A DNA stretch of 50,672 bases from an uncultured Lachnospira sp. (GTDB lineage: Bacteria > Bacillota > Clostridia > Lachnospirales > Lachnospiraceae). Positions 1-7,160 of this stretch are shown here, piece after piece. The position numbers and the translations under genes are program-made. The notes beneath the pieces are model-generated. The model saw nothing but the letters and a program-made list of their open reading frames with translations, was not told the origin of the DNA and did not search any database. Position 1 is the first letter of the stretch; each line of letters begins with the position of its first letter. Where the stretch lies: assembly GCA_910587485.1 (NCBI GenBank), contig CAJUKN010000019.1, forward strand, positions 1 to 50,672, in the 5' to 3' direction.

Positions 1-25
1 TCACAGGCTTATAGCCGCAGAGCAA

Positions 26-46
26 ACCACCAGCTAAGCTGGTGGT
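26..46. repeat. Hairpin resembling an IS200/IS605 element end
   Basis: ACCACCAGC (26-34) and GCTGGTGGT (38-46) form a perfect 9-bp stem with a 3-nt loop. There is no T-run after it, so it is not an obvious terminator. Its form, with AAACCACC at the base and a GCTA-type tip, is shared with the hairpin at 50650-50666 at the other end of the window. Short hairpins of this kind are typical of IS200/IS605-family ends, but no tnpA or tnpB gene is visible. The class is inferred. Confidence 0.4.
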
Positions 47-59
47 CCTGATTGTTTAT

Positions 60-222
60 CTAATATTTAATTGTTCTTTTAAAGCATCTTATAATACACA
101 AGATAAACTTAAAATTTTGAGCAGATGGTGTTTTTACAGAATATCCAGCATCTTCAAATATGATATAATCATCTGTACCAAGGTTTTGCATATGTAAATA
201 ATTTTTGTTAATGTAGAAGTCT
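60..222 (-). pseudogene. Short unrecognised coding remnant
   Basis: The minus strand has a 43-codon frame from ATG at 191 to TAG at 60-62. It reads MQNLGTDDYIIFEDAGYS and then a basic, hydrophobic tail. The frame stays open upstream to about 222 and then meets a TAA three codons after an ATG. The start of the frame looks like real protein, but there is no good ribosome binding site. It may be the tail of a gene cut by island insertion, or chance. Confidence 0.25.
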
Positions 223-236
223 TTTATTTACTCCAT

Positions 237-270
237 CACTCCCTAATTAATATAAAATTAATAGGGAGTG
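237..270. terminator. Inverted repeat, possible terminator
   Basis: CACTCCCTAATTAAT (237-251) pairs with ATTAATAGGGAGTG (257-270) with one bulged base and a 5-nt loop. On the + strand it is followed by only a short T-rich stretch (ATTTTG). Its left arm is part of a 20-bp sequence repeated at 10099-10118, so it could be an insertion boundary rather than a terminator. Confidence 0.4.
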
Positions 271-613
271 ATTTTGTATATATACCAATTTTTAACATAA
301 GAAATATGTAACTCAGGTCGCCATACCAAAAATATAAAAACATATGGATACCTTATGAAAAAAATGCAATAGAGTCTTTCTTAATTAAATTTATATTTTT
401 ATTTAAAAAGTATGAAAAAAATTGGTGATATATCTAAATAAATATTTAAAGTGTAATATTACTTTTACCATATTGTATAAGACATTATTTTCATTGTCAA
501 TAAAAATGTTTGTTAAAAAAGAAAATATTTTGTCTTAAAAGTAATGTATTACATTGTTTTTTTAAGGTGTATTGGTAAGTTGAGTGCTTCTTATTAATGT
601 TAATGAATTTTAT
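271..613. other. AT-rich intergenic stretch, no gene seen
   Basis: This stretch lies downstream of the 614-1450 minus-strand gene. It is very AT-rich, with poly-A and poly-T runs, and I find no convincing reading frame, RNA gene or strong hairpin in it. Confidence 0.5.
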
Positions 614-1450
614 CTAATAAATTTTTTCTATGTCACCATTATCTATATATACAAAGTATTGTTGCAAAAGAGTACCTGTAAAAAGAAGATTTGCATCATG
701 TTCTTCCCCTTTTACATAATCATAAATATCTGCATAAATAATATTTCCATATTTTTTAATGCTAGTTGTAGTATTTCTTGTAAAATTGACAATAGCATGA
801 ACTTGTGATTTATTGTGTAGGTAACGTTCTACATAATCTAATGCGTAATATTCTATATCTATGTTTTCAGCAATTATTGAGATTCTCCAATTTCCTGTTA
901 CATCATTCCGAACTTTATTTACAGAAAAGTTTATTCCAGATAAAATTTTATCACTAATACCTACAATGTTTTCTCCAGTACGATGTTCAACAGTAGGAGC
1001 AGGGGCATTAGTAGTTCTTTGTGTTTGAGTAGTAGTGTTTTGCCTAGTTGTTTTTTGATGTTGTGTTAAAGATTCAGTTTTTGTTTGATTTTGAGTTGTT
1101 TCAATATTTGAACTTATATTAGTTTCTTTGGAGGTTAATAAATCACAAAAAGCAAGTATTAATATTACACATGCTGGAATGAAAATAAATAATGTTAATA
1201 AAATTTTTAATGTTATAGAAGATGAAATTAAATTGAATGATTCCTTTTGTTTATTTAAGTTTTCTTCAGGTAACACAATAGTACCATCTTGCAGGTTAAT
1301 AATTTCTTCATATCCAATTCTTCCATACTTTAAAATATCAGAAGCAACTTTAATAGCTATTGGTGTGTACTCATTAGAATTAATTATATTTTCCAGTTCA
1401 GAGTCCGTTTTTGACTGATATAATTCATATAATTGCTTGTATTCTTCCAT
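614..1450 (-). CDS. Unknown single-pass membrane protein, TA-operon distal gene
   Basis: This 278-aa protein is not recognised. Residues 1-60 form a helical cytoplasmic-looking segment (TDSELENIINSNEYTP, like the short repeat seen in Firmicute membrane-anchored proteins). A transmembrane segment lies at about 83-105, followed by a low-complexity Thr/Gln linker (about 110-155) that is probably outside the cell. A folded C-terminal domain of about 115 residues ends the protein. The start at 1450 is preceded by a good AGGAGA site. It begins 33 nt after the stop of the 1484-1960 gene, so it probably ends a four-gene minus-strand operon headed by an antitoxin-toxin pair. Its linker resembles that of the 9277-10056 protein. 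Confidence 0.7.
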   Translation of the reverse strand: MEEYKQLYELYQSKTDSELENIINSNEYTPIAIKVASDILKYGRIGYEEIINLQDGTIVLPEENLNKQKESFNLISSSITLKILLTLFIFIPACVILILAFCDLLTSKETNISSNIETTQNQTKTESLTQHQKTTRQNTTTQTQRTTNAPAPTVEHRTGENIVGISDKILSGINFSVNKVRNDVTGNWRISIIAENIDIEYYALDYVERYLHNKSQVHAIVNFTRNTTTSIKKYGNIIYADIYDYVKGEEHDANLLFTGTLLQQYFVYIDNGDIEKIY

Positions 1451-1483
1451 ATTTTCTCCTATATTTGGTGGTTCATGAGTATA

Positions 1484-1960
1484 TTATTTTAAACTAGATA
1501 TAATGGTGTCAAATTCGTTTATACTTATCATTATTGTATTTTGAGTAAAAGTATTATCAGAATTTTTTAAAAATTGGGCTGATAATATATCAAGACCAGT
1601 TTCTTCATCTTGAGCTATTATTGTTATGCAATCATAGGGTAATTGTTCAGGATTTGTTAGATAATAAACACTATATAAACGAACTCCTGAAAGTATGGCA
1701 TTCCATAAGTCGTTTATTGATTTTTCTGAAATAGTATAGCCTGTTGGTATATTAACATATAAATCATTGTTATGTACTATTGCTTGAGCATGTTCACCAA
1801 AAGCAGTAACTGCCCATCCTTTAGCTCCCGATTTTGCCATTTCATTCTCGACAATTTCTTTTTTGTAATCAGCATATTCTTTTTGTGTATTTGATAATTC
1901 TGTTTGTATATTTTGTAGTTCTGTCTTCATATTTTCTAATTCTATACTTTTTTGACACAT
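1484..1960 (-). CDS. Unknown coiled-coil protein coupled to the MazF-like toxin
   Basis: This 158-aa protein has a charged N-terminal coiled coil (about residues 5-40, heptads rich in Glu, Lys, Leu and Thr). A globular alpha/beta domain of about 115 residues follows, starting near AKSGAKGWAVTAFGEHAQA. There is no signal peptide or membrane segment. The gene begins inside the last codons of the toxin gene (19-nt overlap), so translation is probably coupled. Met11 is a second possible start just beyond the overlap. No family is recognised. Position suggests a function linked to the toxin, or simply co-inheritance. Confidence 0.7.
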   Translation of the reverse strand: MCQKSIELENMKTELQNIQTELSNTQKEYADYKKEIVENEMAKSGAKGWAVTAFGEHAQAIVHNNDLYVNIPTGYTISEKSINDLWNAILSGVRLYSVYYLTNPEQLPYDCITIIAQDEETGLDILSAQFLKNSDNTFTQNTIMISINEFDTIISSLK

Positions 1961-2256
1961 TCGTCTATTTTTGATTGGGTTAGATGTCCAATTTTGTATA
2001 TAATAAGAGTTTCATCTAAAGTGAAAATTTTATTAGGACGTATGTTACTGTTTTTTTGAAGTGAGCCAGATTGAAAGTCGGTTGTTAAAAGTGGTATAGC
2101 ATAGTTGTCTTTTATGTTTTGTGAAGTAATCTGTAACATAAAATAATCATTACCTTTTATATCAGCTAGAACAACAGCAGGGCGTTTTTTTGAAGAACTT
2201 AAATCTGTAAATGGAAATGGAATTACTACAACATCCCCTTTTATAAATTTTCCCAT
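1942..2256 (-). CDS. PemK/MazF-family toxin (endoribonuclease-like)
   Basis: This 104-aa protein has the PemK/MazF fold signature: KGDVVVIPFPFTDLSSSKKRP with an RPAVVL strand, then LQITSQ and a late TLDETLIIYKIGHL segment. Family members are single-strand RNases that stop growth by cutting mRNA unless bound by antitoxin. The ATG at 2256 lies inside the 3' end of the antitoxin gene (16-nt overlap), the usual antitoxin-first order. Its own 3' end overlaps the next gene. The length is normal for the family and no inactivating change is evident. The RNA target cannot be told from sequence. Confidence 0.85.
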   Translation of the reverse strand: MGKFIKGDVVVIPFPFTDLSSSKKRPAVVLADIKGNDYFMLQITSQNIKDNYAIPLLTTDFQSGSLQKNSNIRPNKIFTLDETLIIYKIGHLTQSKIDECVKKV

Positions 2257-2429
2257 GCGGCATTCTCCTCTTTGCTCAACCAGTCTTTTGCTAAGCTGGT
2301 TTCACTTAAAAATGAGTTGTTAATATCTGTATCTTCAAGTAAAACAAACTTTGTAAAAGCAAGGATTATATTTAATTTGTCTTCTGGTGCATTGGAAATT
2401 AAATGTTCAAGTATTTGTTGCGTTGACAT
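2241..2429 (-). CDS. Antitoxin of the PemK/MazF-type pair
   Basis: This 62-aa acidic protein starts MSTQQILEHLISNAPEDKLN and ends with LAKDWLSKEENAAWENL. That C-terminal toxin-wrapping tail is typical of DUF2281-like antitoxins of PemK toxins. The N-terminal helix probably dimerises and the C-terminal tail occupies the toxin. An AAGGAGG site lies just before the start. It overlaps the toxin gene by 16 nt and is the first gene of the minus-strand operon, so it is likely autoregulated. No clear operator could be defined in the short gap before the Xre gene at 2477. Confidence 0.8.
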   Translation of the reverse strand: MSTQQILEHLISNAPEDKLNIILAFTKFVLLEDTDINNSFLSETSLAKDWLSKEENAAWENL

Positions 2430-2476
2430 AACATTAGCCTCCTTGTTAAGAATTTTTACATTATAGTCTAAAAGTA

Positions 2477-2704
2477 TTAACGGTTTATGTTTGGATTGTC
2501 TGTTCTGCCAAGCAAGTAATCAACAGAACAGTCAAGGTAGTCAGCGATACGGGCGAGGTTTTTAGAAAGTATATCATTTCCTTTTGACATTTGAGAAATT
2601 GTATTGATACCCAATTCGCAATCAGAAAACATGGTTTTTAGATTTGTACCATTTGTTTTTGCTTTTGATTTTATACGCTTAGCTATTTCTTGTAAATTAT
2701 ACAT
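2477..2704 (-). CDS. Small Xre/Cro-type regulator, copy 1
   Basis: This 75-aa helix-turn-helix protein has QEIAKRIKSKAKTNGTNLK, a recognition region (GINTISQMSKGND) and the ending DYLDCSVDYLLGRTDNP, the standard close of small Clostridial Xre proteins. I chose ATG at 2704 over the longer frame starting at 2785 because an AAGGAG site sits 10 nt upstream and the resulting 75 aa equals the length of its neighbour. It is a tandem paralog of the 2782-3009 gene with a nearly identical C-terminus but a different recognition helix, so the two may bind different sites. Confidence 0.85.
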   Translation of the reverse strand: MYNLQEIAKRIKSKAKTNGTNLKTMFSDCELGINTISQMSKGNDILSKNLARIADYLDCSVDYLLGRTDNPNINR

Positions 2705-2781
2705 AAATTTTAAACTCCTTTTTGTGCAAATTGTAGGAAGTTGCAAAAGGTTTTGGATATTTGAGGTAATAGTACCAATTT

Positions 2782-3009
2782 TCATTTGTTTACCTCTGGA
2801 TTGTCTGTTCTGCCAAGAAGATAATCAACGGAACAGTTGAAGTAGTCAGCTATGCGGGATATTTTATCACAAGAAGGAGATGTTGCACGTTTTTCTAAAT
2901 CATATATAAAGCTTTTGGTTAAATTGCAATCTGAAAGTAGAGTAGAGATGGTAATACCTTTGAATTTACATAATGTTTTTATAATTGTAGAAATTTGAGC
3001 GTTTTGCAT
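2782..3009 (-). CDS. Small Xre/Cro-type regulator, copy 2
   Basis: This 75-aa helix-turn-helix repressor-like protein has LCKFKGITISTLLSDCNLTK, recognition helix around SFIYDLEKRA, and the same DYLLGRTDNP ending as the adjacent copy. It starts at 3009 behind a GGAGGT site. The upstream gap to 3151 holds repeated TACGGAAA/TACGTAAA motifs that look like its operator. It is divergent from the small membrane-peptide gene at 3151, the layout of a phage-like or conjugative-element control switch. Confidence 0.85.
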   Translation of the reverse strand: MQNAQISTIIKTLCKFKGITISTLLSDCNLTKSFIYDLEKRATSPSCDKISRIADYFNCSVDYLLGRTDNPEVNK

Positions 3010-3045
3010 AATAATACCTCCATTATTTTATACATAATGCTTAAA

Positions 3046-3091
3046 TACGGAAAAATACGTAAAAACCGTTGGTTTACGGAAATTTGCGTAA
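3046..3091. promoter_or_regulatory. Operator cluster in the divergent Xre promoter region
   Basis: Three direct copies of TACGGAAA or TACGTAAA (3046-3053, 3056-3063, 3075-3082) are followed by an inverted one. The last two form the palindrome TTACG-N8-CGTAA (3074-3091). The cluster lies just upstream of a minus-strand -10-like TATAAA and the Xre gene start at 3009. Binding by one of the Xre proteins is inferred from position. Confidence 0.6.
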
Positions 3092-3150
3092 TACAATATA
3101 ACCAAGTTAAGAAATCACCTTAACTATATCACAAAAAGGAGGTAAAGCCA

Positions 3151-3267
3151 ATGAGTAACAAGAAAAAAAGCGATGAAGACAAAAAGCTCAAAACACTTGC
3201 CTACATCGCAGTAATCTTACGAATCATAGCAGCGTTAATCAGTATCATAAAAGATTTAACAAGCTAA
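3151..3267 (+). CDS. 38-aa single-pass membrane peptide
   Basis: The peptide begins with about 15 charged residues (MSNKKKSDEDKKLK) followed by one hydrophobic helix (TLAYIAVILRIIAALISII) and a short tail. A textbook AAAAGGAGGT site lies 6-7 nt upstream of the ATG, strong evidence that it is translated. It is divergent from the Xre gene across the operator cluster. Small charged-plus-hydrophobic peptides of this kind occur in plasmid and conjugative elements and as type I-like toxins. The function here is unknown. Confidence 0.65.
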   Translation: MSNKKKSDEDKKLKTLAYIAVILRIIAALISIIKDLTS

Positions 3268-3276
3268 GATTCAAGG

Positions 3277-3318
3277 GTTGGGGAGGGAAAACTCCCCAAC
3301 ACAAAGATAACTTTTTTC
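3277..3318 (+). terminator. Hairpin terminator after the 38-aa peptide gene
   Basis: GTTGGGGAG (3277-3285) pairs perfectly with CTCCCCAAC (3292-3300) over a 6-nt loop. A CTTTTTTCTT run follows about 10 nt later, rather further than ideal. Confidence 0.6.
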
Positions 3319-3365
3319 TTGCTCATTGTCAATATAAATTATCAATAAGGAAAGGAGGCTTTATA

Positions 3366-3455
3366 GTGGAACAGCTTAGTATTTTAACAGAGGTACTCAC
3401 AATTTTAGTAGATATTGTGCTAATAGTTACAATTTTGAGGAGGTGGAAAAAGTGA
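3366..3455 (+). CDS. 29-aa single-pass membrane peptide
   Basis: This GTG-start frame encodes a short acidic N-terminus, one hydrophobic helix (ILTEVLTILVDIVLIVTIL) and a basic end (RRWKK). An AAAGGAGG site sits 7-8 nt upstream. Its stop codon overlaps the GTG of the following Xre frame (GTGA), which suggests coupling. It may belong to the class of small hydrophobic peptides with a positively charged tail, such as type I toxins, but no antisense RNA could be identified. Confidence 0.55.
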   Translation: MEQLSILTEVLTILVDIVLIVTILRRWKK

Positions 3456-3655
3456 GTGTAGGAGAAAATATACGCCATACAAGAGAGTAAATGGGAGTGA
3501 CACAAGCATATGTAGCAAAACAAGCAGGAGTGACACAAGCAATGCTGTGTCAGATAGAGCGAGGGACGAAAAATCCCTCCCTCCAGCTTGGAGCAGAAAT
3601 TGCGAAAATATTAAATTGCAGCTTGGAAAGTTTATTAGCAAGTGATAACAAATAG
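3452..3655 (+). pseudogene. Xre-type regulator broken by an in-frame TAA
   Basis: The frame from GTG 3452 reads MSVGENIRHTRE, then TAA (3488-3490), then MGVTQAYVAKQAGVTQAMLC and on through an intact HTH end to TAG at 3655. The two halves are in the same frame and together make a normal 67-aa Xre domain (GENIR..RE.MGVTQ..VA..AGVTQ). The TAA sits where Glu, Lys or Gln is usual. A 54-aa product could start at ATG 3491 but would lack helix 1 and has no good ribosome binding site. Confidence 0.75.
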
Positions 3656-3704
3656 AAAAAGGTAGATATAAGAAACTAGTGGAAAAGTGGAGAGGTAGTA
3701 AAAG

Positions 3705-4121
3705 ATGAAGTTCAGTGAACAGTTAAAAGCAGCTATGAAGCAGTTAGAAATTAGTCAGTCACAGGTTGTTGGTATGACTGGCATTTGCAAAAATTCAATC
3801 AGTCAATATTTATCAGGTATAAATATACCAACAGAGGAAAGACAAAAGCATATTGCAATATCACTTGGTCTTGCCCCTGATTATTTCAGCAAAGAAGATA
3901 AACAAGTGATTGCATTTTCCAAACAAGCACTTGATAAAGGTATCCAACGTCTTGATGTAATGGTGGCTGCAAAAATACTTGGTATGACCCACACTACAGT
4001 GCGTAAAGGGTTACAGCAGGGAGTGTTTCCTTGGGGATATACAATTAAGACTTCTGCAAACCGTTGGACATATTTTATCAATGCAAAATGGTTTGCAGAG
4101 ATAGAGGGGATAGAAACGTAA
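3705..4121 (+). CDS. Two-domain DNA-binding protein, Xre plus excisionase-like
   Basis: This 138-aa protein has an N-terminal Xre-type HTH (residues 1-60: LKAAMKQLEISQSQVVGMTG, NSISQYLSG) and a second HTH at about 85-115 (AAKILGMTHTTVRKGLQQG), followed by a short beta-rich tail. Proteins of this layout are common in Clostridial conjugative and integrative elements, where they act as copy, transfer or excision regulators. It heads a compact group with the next two genes. Confidence 0.7.
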   Translation: MKFSEQLKAAMKQLEISQSQVVGMTGICKNSISQYLSGINIPTEERQKHIAISLGLAPDYFSKEDKQVIAFSKQALDKGIQRLDVMVAAKILGMTHTTVRKGLQQGVFPWGYTIKTSANRWTYFINAKWFAEIEGIET

Positions 4122-4142
4122 TTGAAGAATAGGAGCAGTAAA

Positions 4143-4334
4143 ATGGCATATTACAGCATTTGTCCTAAATGTCAAGCACACTTAGACCCTAATGAGCTAT
4201 GTGATTGTGAAAATGAAGATGACAGCAAACAAGCTATTTTTTCTAAGTTCATAAGTATAAATGCAAAGACAGGACAGTTATTTTTTCAATATGATAATAA
4301 AGTAGAAATTAACCAGAAAGGGGAATTGGAATGA
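4143..4334 (+). CDS. Small Cys-rich, probably zinc-binding protein
   Basis: This 63-aa protein reads MAYYSICPKCQAHLDPNELC with a following CDC motif, so four cysteines in CxxC...CxC could bind one zinc. ATG 4143 is preferred to the upstream TTG at 4122 because an AGGAG site lies 8 nt before it. The stop overlaps the next start (ATGA), so the two are probably co-translated. Similar small zinc proteins are frequent cargo of mobile elements. Its function is unknown. Confidence 0.65.
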   Translation: MAYYSICPKCQAHLDPNELCDCENEDDSKQAIFSKFISINAKTGQLFFQYDNKVEINQKGELE

Positions 4335-4606
4335 ATGTAAATGTAATAACAATGAATGATTTTTTGGATATGATTGACATGAAAGGTCAATATACCAGTA
4401 TTTGTAATGGTAAGGTTGTAGGATTTATTGATGAAAAAATAAAAACAGAAGTAGAGGAACGGTTAGAAAGAATGATTACAGACAAGCAATTTATAGAAGT
4501 TTTTAAGTATGCCAAAGATAAGCAAGATTACATATGTAAACAGGAACACAAAGTAGCTGTTATGCAGCGTTGGTATCTTGTAAAGCTAACAGAAGAATAT
4601 GTGTGA
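4331..4606 (+). CDS. Unknown 91-aa protein
   Basis: A mostly helical, charged protein with an N-terminal MNVNVITMNDFLDMIDMKG and a strand (CNGKVVGFID). It has no signal peptide, membrane segment or recognised motif. The start overlaps the stop of the zinc-protein gene (ATGA). It is the last intact gene of the mobile-element-like module. The 850 bp that follow are decayed. Confidence 0.6.
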   Translation: MNVNVITMNDFLDMIDMKGQYTSICNGKVVGFIDEKIKTEVEERLERMITDKQFIEVFKYAKDKQDYICKQEHKVAVMQRWYLVKLTEEYV

Positions 4607-5456
4607 AGTCTTGCATTTTCAAAATCAACAATGGATTTATGTAAGAAATGTGATGATATGGAAAAGAGTGCCTCGCATATAACATGCAAAGACACTCAGT
4701 ACAGCAACCGCATTGCAGCATTTTTTAATCAATAAATCAAGTGGAAATTTTAGAATGTGAAGGAAAAAATTAATGGGCAATGTATGTTTTATGACACCAT
4801 GTCATTTAGGATGTCCAAATGCATCAGAGCCAACACCAATATTTAGGTGTTGCAGAAGTTAGCAAAATATGCATTTGAAATAAAATGGAAACCAAAATTG
4901 AATTTCCCGTATTATGGAAAATTGATATTTTAATGCCAGATTTCCATATTTCAGGAAATACGGGAGGAAGGGATTTTATGTGTGATAATGGTTTTACGAA
5001 AATGAACATTGACAATTAAATGACCATCTGAAAAGATACTGCAAGCAATAGAGTGGGTGATGAATGATAAACAAGAGCCTGCCAAGTCTGCATGAAAATG
5101 TCAGTCCGTTACAAAAAGCGCACTGGCAAAAGCAAATAAAGGGTAGAATGGCAATTTAAAGAGGGAAAATTTTTGGATTGTTCTTGAATGGACAATTTAG
5201 AGGGAATTACGCCTGCACACAAAAGAACTTGGAGAAGATGCGTGATACAAAGCGGCAAGCATAGAACAGAAAAAAGTACACATTTACGAAAAATAAGGAT
5301 GACGTTTAAAGACTTATGTGATAAAATTTTTATGGTTGACAAAAAGATAAATGTTATTTATTGAGCAGTTGGGTAGGGGGAATAATCGAGATTTAAGGAA
5401 AGTTATGTTCAATAAACAAAAAGAAAGCATTTAGATAAAATGGAGGTAATGAGAGT
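4607..5456. other. Decayed 850-bp stretch with coding debris
   Basis: No intact gene is seen. Short open frames look like remnants: a 34-codon frame at 4631-4735 (MDLCKKCDDMEK..., no clear ribosome site); a Cys-rich piece near 4774-4860 (MTPCHLGCPNASEPTPIFR); and fragments around 5055-5320 (AIEWVMNDKQEPAKSA, RELRLHTKELGED) broken by stops and frame changes. It reads as a decayed part of the same mobile element. Confidence 0.5.
4905..4965. repeat. Imperfect inverted repeat in decayed region
   Basis: TCCCGTATT (4905-4913) and ATGGAAA (4914-4920) pair with TTTCCAT (4941-4947) and AATACGGGA (4957-4965). A 9-nt bulge lies in the right arm. There is no T-run. It could be a remnant of an insertion sequence end or an RNA structure. 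Confidence 0.4.
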
Positions 5457-6233
5457 ATGGCTATAAAGTATAATCTAACACCTGTAGAAGTTGTAAAATT
5501 ATTTGGGTATACAGAACCCATAGCAAAAGAAGAATTAGAATTATTTGAAAAGAATAATCATCTAAAACTCCCCCAATTATTATTTGATTTTTTAAGTTTA
5601 GTAAGAAATGAAAAATTATTATCTACTGCAGATGTTTGGGTAAATAGCGATGCTCCTCCTTATTTTTCCTATGAATATATTGAGGAAGGGATTGAAGATT
5701 GTAGGGGAGATTTTGATGATCCTGAGTTTTGCAAAGAAAATGATTTTTATCCATATTCGAAGATTTCAAAAGAACAGTGGTCAGAATTAGTGGAAAACTA
5801 TTTACAGATTGGCAGCGATTATGCGGCGGGAGTTGTATTCTTTGGTATAAAGGAAAAGGAATTGGTGCTGGAAAATCCACCTGTTTATATGCTGCATGAG
5901 GCAGATGAATTAAAAGATTGGAAGTTATTTGCACATACGTTATCTGAATATTTGATGTGTGTGTTATTGGATGCTCTTGCTGGAGTAGAGTATAAAACAG
6001 CACAAAATGTGTTAAATAAAAATGGATGGGAATTTTATAAGGAAGAATATTCAAATGAGGAGGAAGTAAGAGAGCAGTTGTCCAAGAAAAAAATTGATTT
6101 ATCTGCAATGGGAAAAAATATGAGTCTTTATGGAGCAGCAGATTCTGTTTATCGGTATTGCTTTGATGAAGAAGAAAAGATTTTTTATATGGTTATAAAT
6201 GATACATCAATTATGATTATAAAGGCAGAGTAA
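5457..6233 (+). CDS. SUKH (SMI1/KNR4)-like immunity-type protein
   Basis: This 258-aa cytoplasmic protein has the general pattern of the SUKH superfamily: an N-terminal EELELFEKNNHLKLPQLLFD helix and strand, aromatic-rich middle, and GVVFFGIKEKELVLENPPVY before a long helix. SUKH proteins often neutralise polymorphic or contact-dependent toxins. A GGAGGT site lies 9 nt before the ATG. It stands alone between decayed DNA and the Imm1-like gene, with no toxin next to it. Family assignment is by motif feel only. A profile search would settle it. Confidence 0.55.
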   Translation: MAIKYNLTPVEVVKLFGYTEPIAKEELELFEKNNHLKLPQLLFDFLSLVRNEKLLSTADVWVNSDAPPYFSYEYIEEGIEDCRGDFDDPEFCKENDFYPYSKISKEQWSELVENYLQIGSDYAAGVVFFGIKEKELVLENPPVYMLHEADELKDWKLFAHTLSEYLMCVLLDALAGVEYKTAQNVLNKNGWEFYKEEYSNEEEVREQLSKKKIDLSAMGKNMSLYGAADSVYRYCFDEEEKIFYMVINDTSIMIIKAE

Positions 6234-6378
6234 TTGTATAAAGAAAGAGCCAGTATTTTTTTGTAAACAGTGAGCAAAAATGTAGCTATACGTAAGGGCA
6301 GGTAAAAGCCGACAGTCGAAACTTTTATGAAAAAGTTGTATTGGGTGTCGACCATTGCCCAGAAAAGTGATGTCTGCG

Positions 6379-6912
6379 TCACTTCGTACTGGGTATATTG
6401 CCTGACGCTGAAATCGGCAGGATTGGCAGCAAAGCTGCCTTCCTCCATGGGATACCGTTCCACAGTTTTCCGGTGCGGATGAAATATTCAATGGCAGTTA
6501 TCATGGCATCTTTATCTGCCGTAGTGTACTTTCGGCAAATGATGGACTGTCCATCAAAACATTCAATATCTGTTTCTTCGTCTGAATCCAAATACTCTGG
6601 GTCATAGGTAGAAAACCATGCTGCCCGCTCACCCACCATGCCAGTGTTGTCTCTTATATACTGCAAAGCAAACAACCCATCGCCACTCTCCAACTCCATG
6701 ATATCCACTTCCAAATCTGGGTTATTGGTGAGGTAGATGTTCTTCCACCGACCGTCCCTAAGATTTTTCAGAATTTTCTGGCAGTTGTCTGGGGTGATTT
6801 CTTTCGCTTCATCCGACCAGCAGACATAGTATTTCACAGAAATACCTTTGGGCATCGCTGCTGGAGTTTCATTCTTTGGTATAAATTCTATGTACTCTTT
6901 TATATTGCTCAT
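6379..6912 (-). CDS. Imm1-like immunity protein, probably with altered C-terminus
   Basis: The 177-aa frame reads VKYYVCWSDEAKEITPDNCQ, then NIYLTNNPDLEVDIMELESG, then AMITAIEYFIRTGKLWNGIPW. That resembles Imm1-type antitoxins, which end with an aromatic patch near P-W. The last 18 residues (after about residue 159) look random, suggesting a frameshift near 6435. By eye the gene is more GC-rich than its neighbours, which points to separate acquisition. It is on the opposite strand to the other immunity-like genes, and no partner toxin is seen. Confidence 0.45.
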   Translation of the reverse strand: MSNIKEYIEFIPKNETPAAMPKGISVKYYVCWSDEAKEITPDNCQKILKNLRDGRWKNIYLTNNPDLEVDIMELESGDGLFALQYIRDNTGMVGERAAWFSTYDPEYLDSDEETDIECFDGQSIICRKYTTADKDAMITAIEYFIRTGKLWNGIPWRKAALLPILPISASGNIPSTK

Positions 6913-7160
6913 TTCTAAACATCCTATAAGTCTTGATTTGTTGAATTGTTCAACTCTGTTATTTTATCACAACCGCACACCCAATTCCATTAGATTTTGC
7001 TTAATTTCCCTTTGCCCTCATGTGATATGGATTGATTTGATTGATTGGTTTCGGTGCTGGTAACTGATTTTCTTCTGTTAATTGTTAGGAGTTTAGATTG
7101 CGGTATATCATTGACGGGTATTTTTCTCCTTAGGGGAATAGGCGTTCATTGGGAACTGTC

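Noticed and set aside
2272..2466. Plus-strand 64-aa frame opposite the antitoxin
   Set aside because: No ribosome site, and the minus-strand antitoxin is well supported.
5623..6108. 161-aa antisense frame inside the SUKH-like gene
   Set aside because: Rich in His, Leu, Pro and Gln, as expected of antisense AT-rich coding DNA. No ribosome site; a shadow of the + strand gene.
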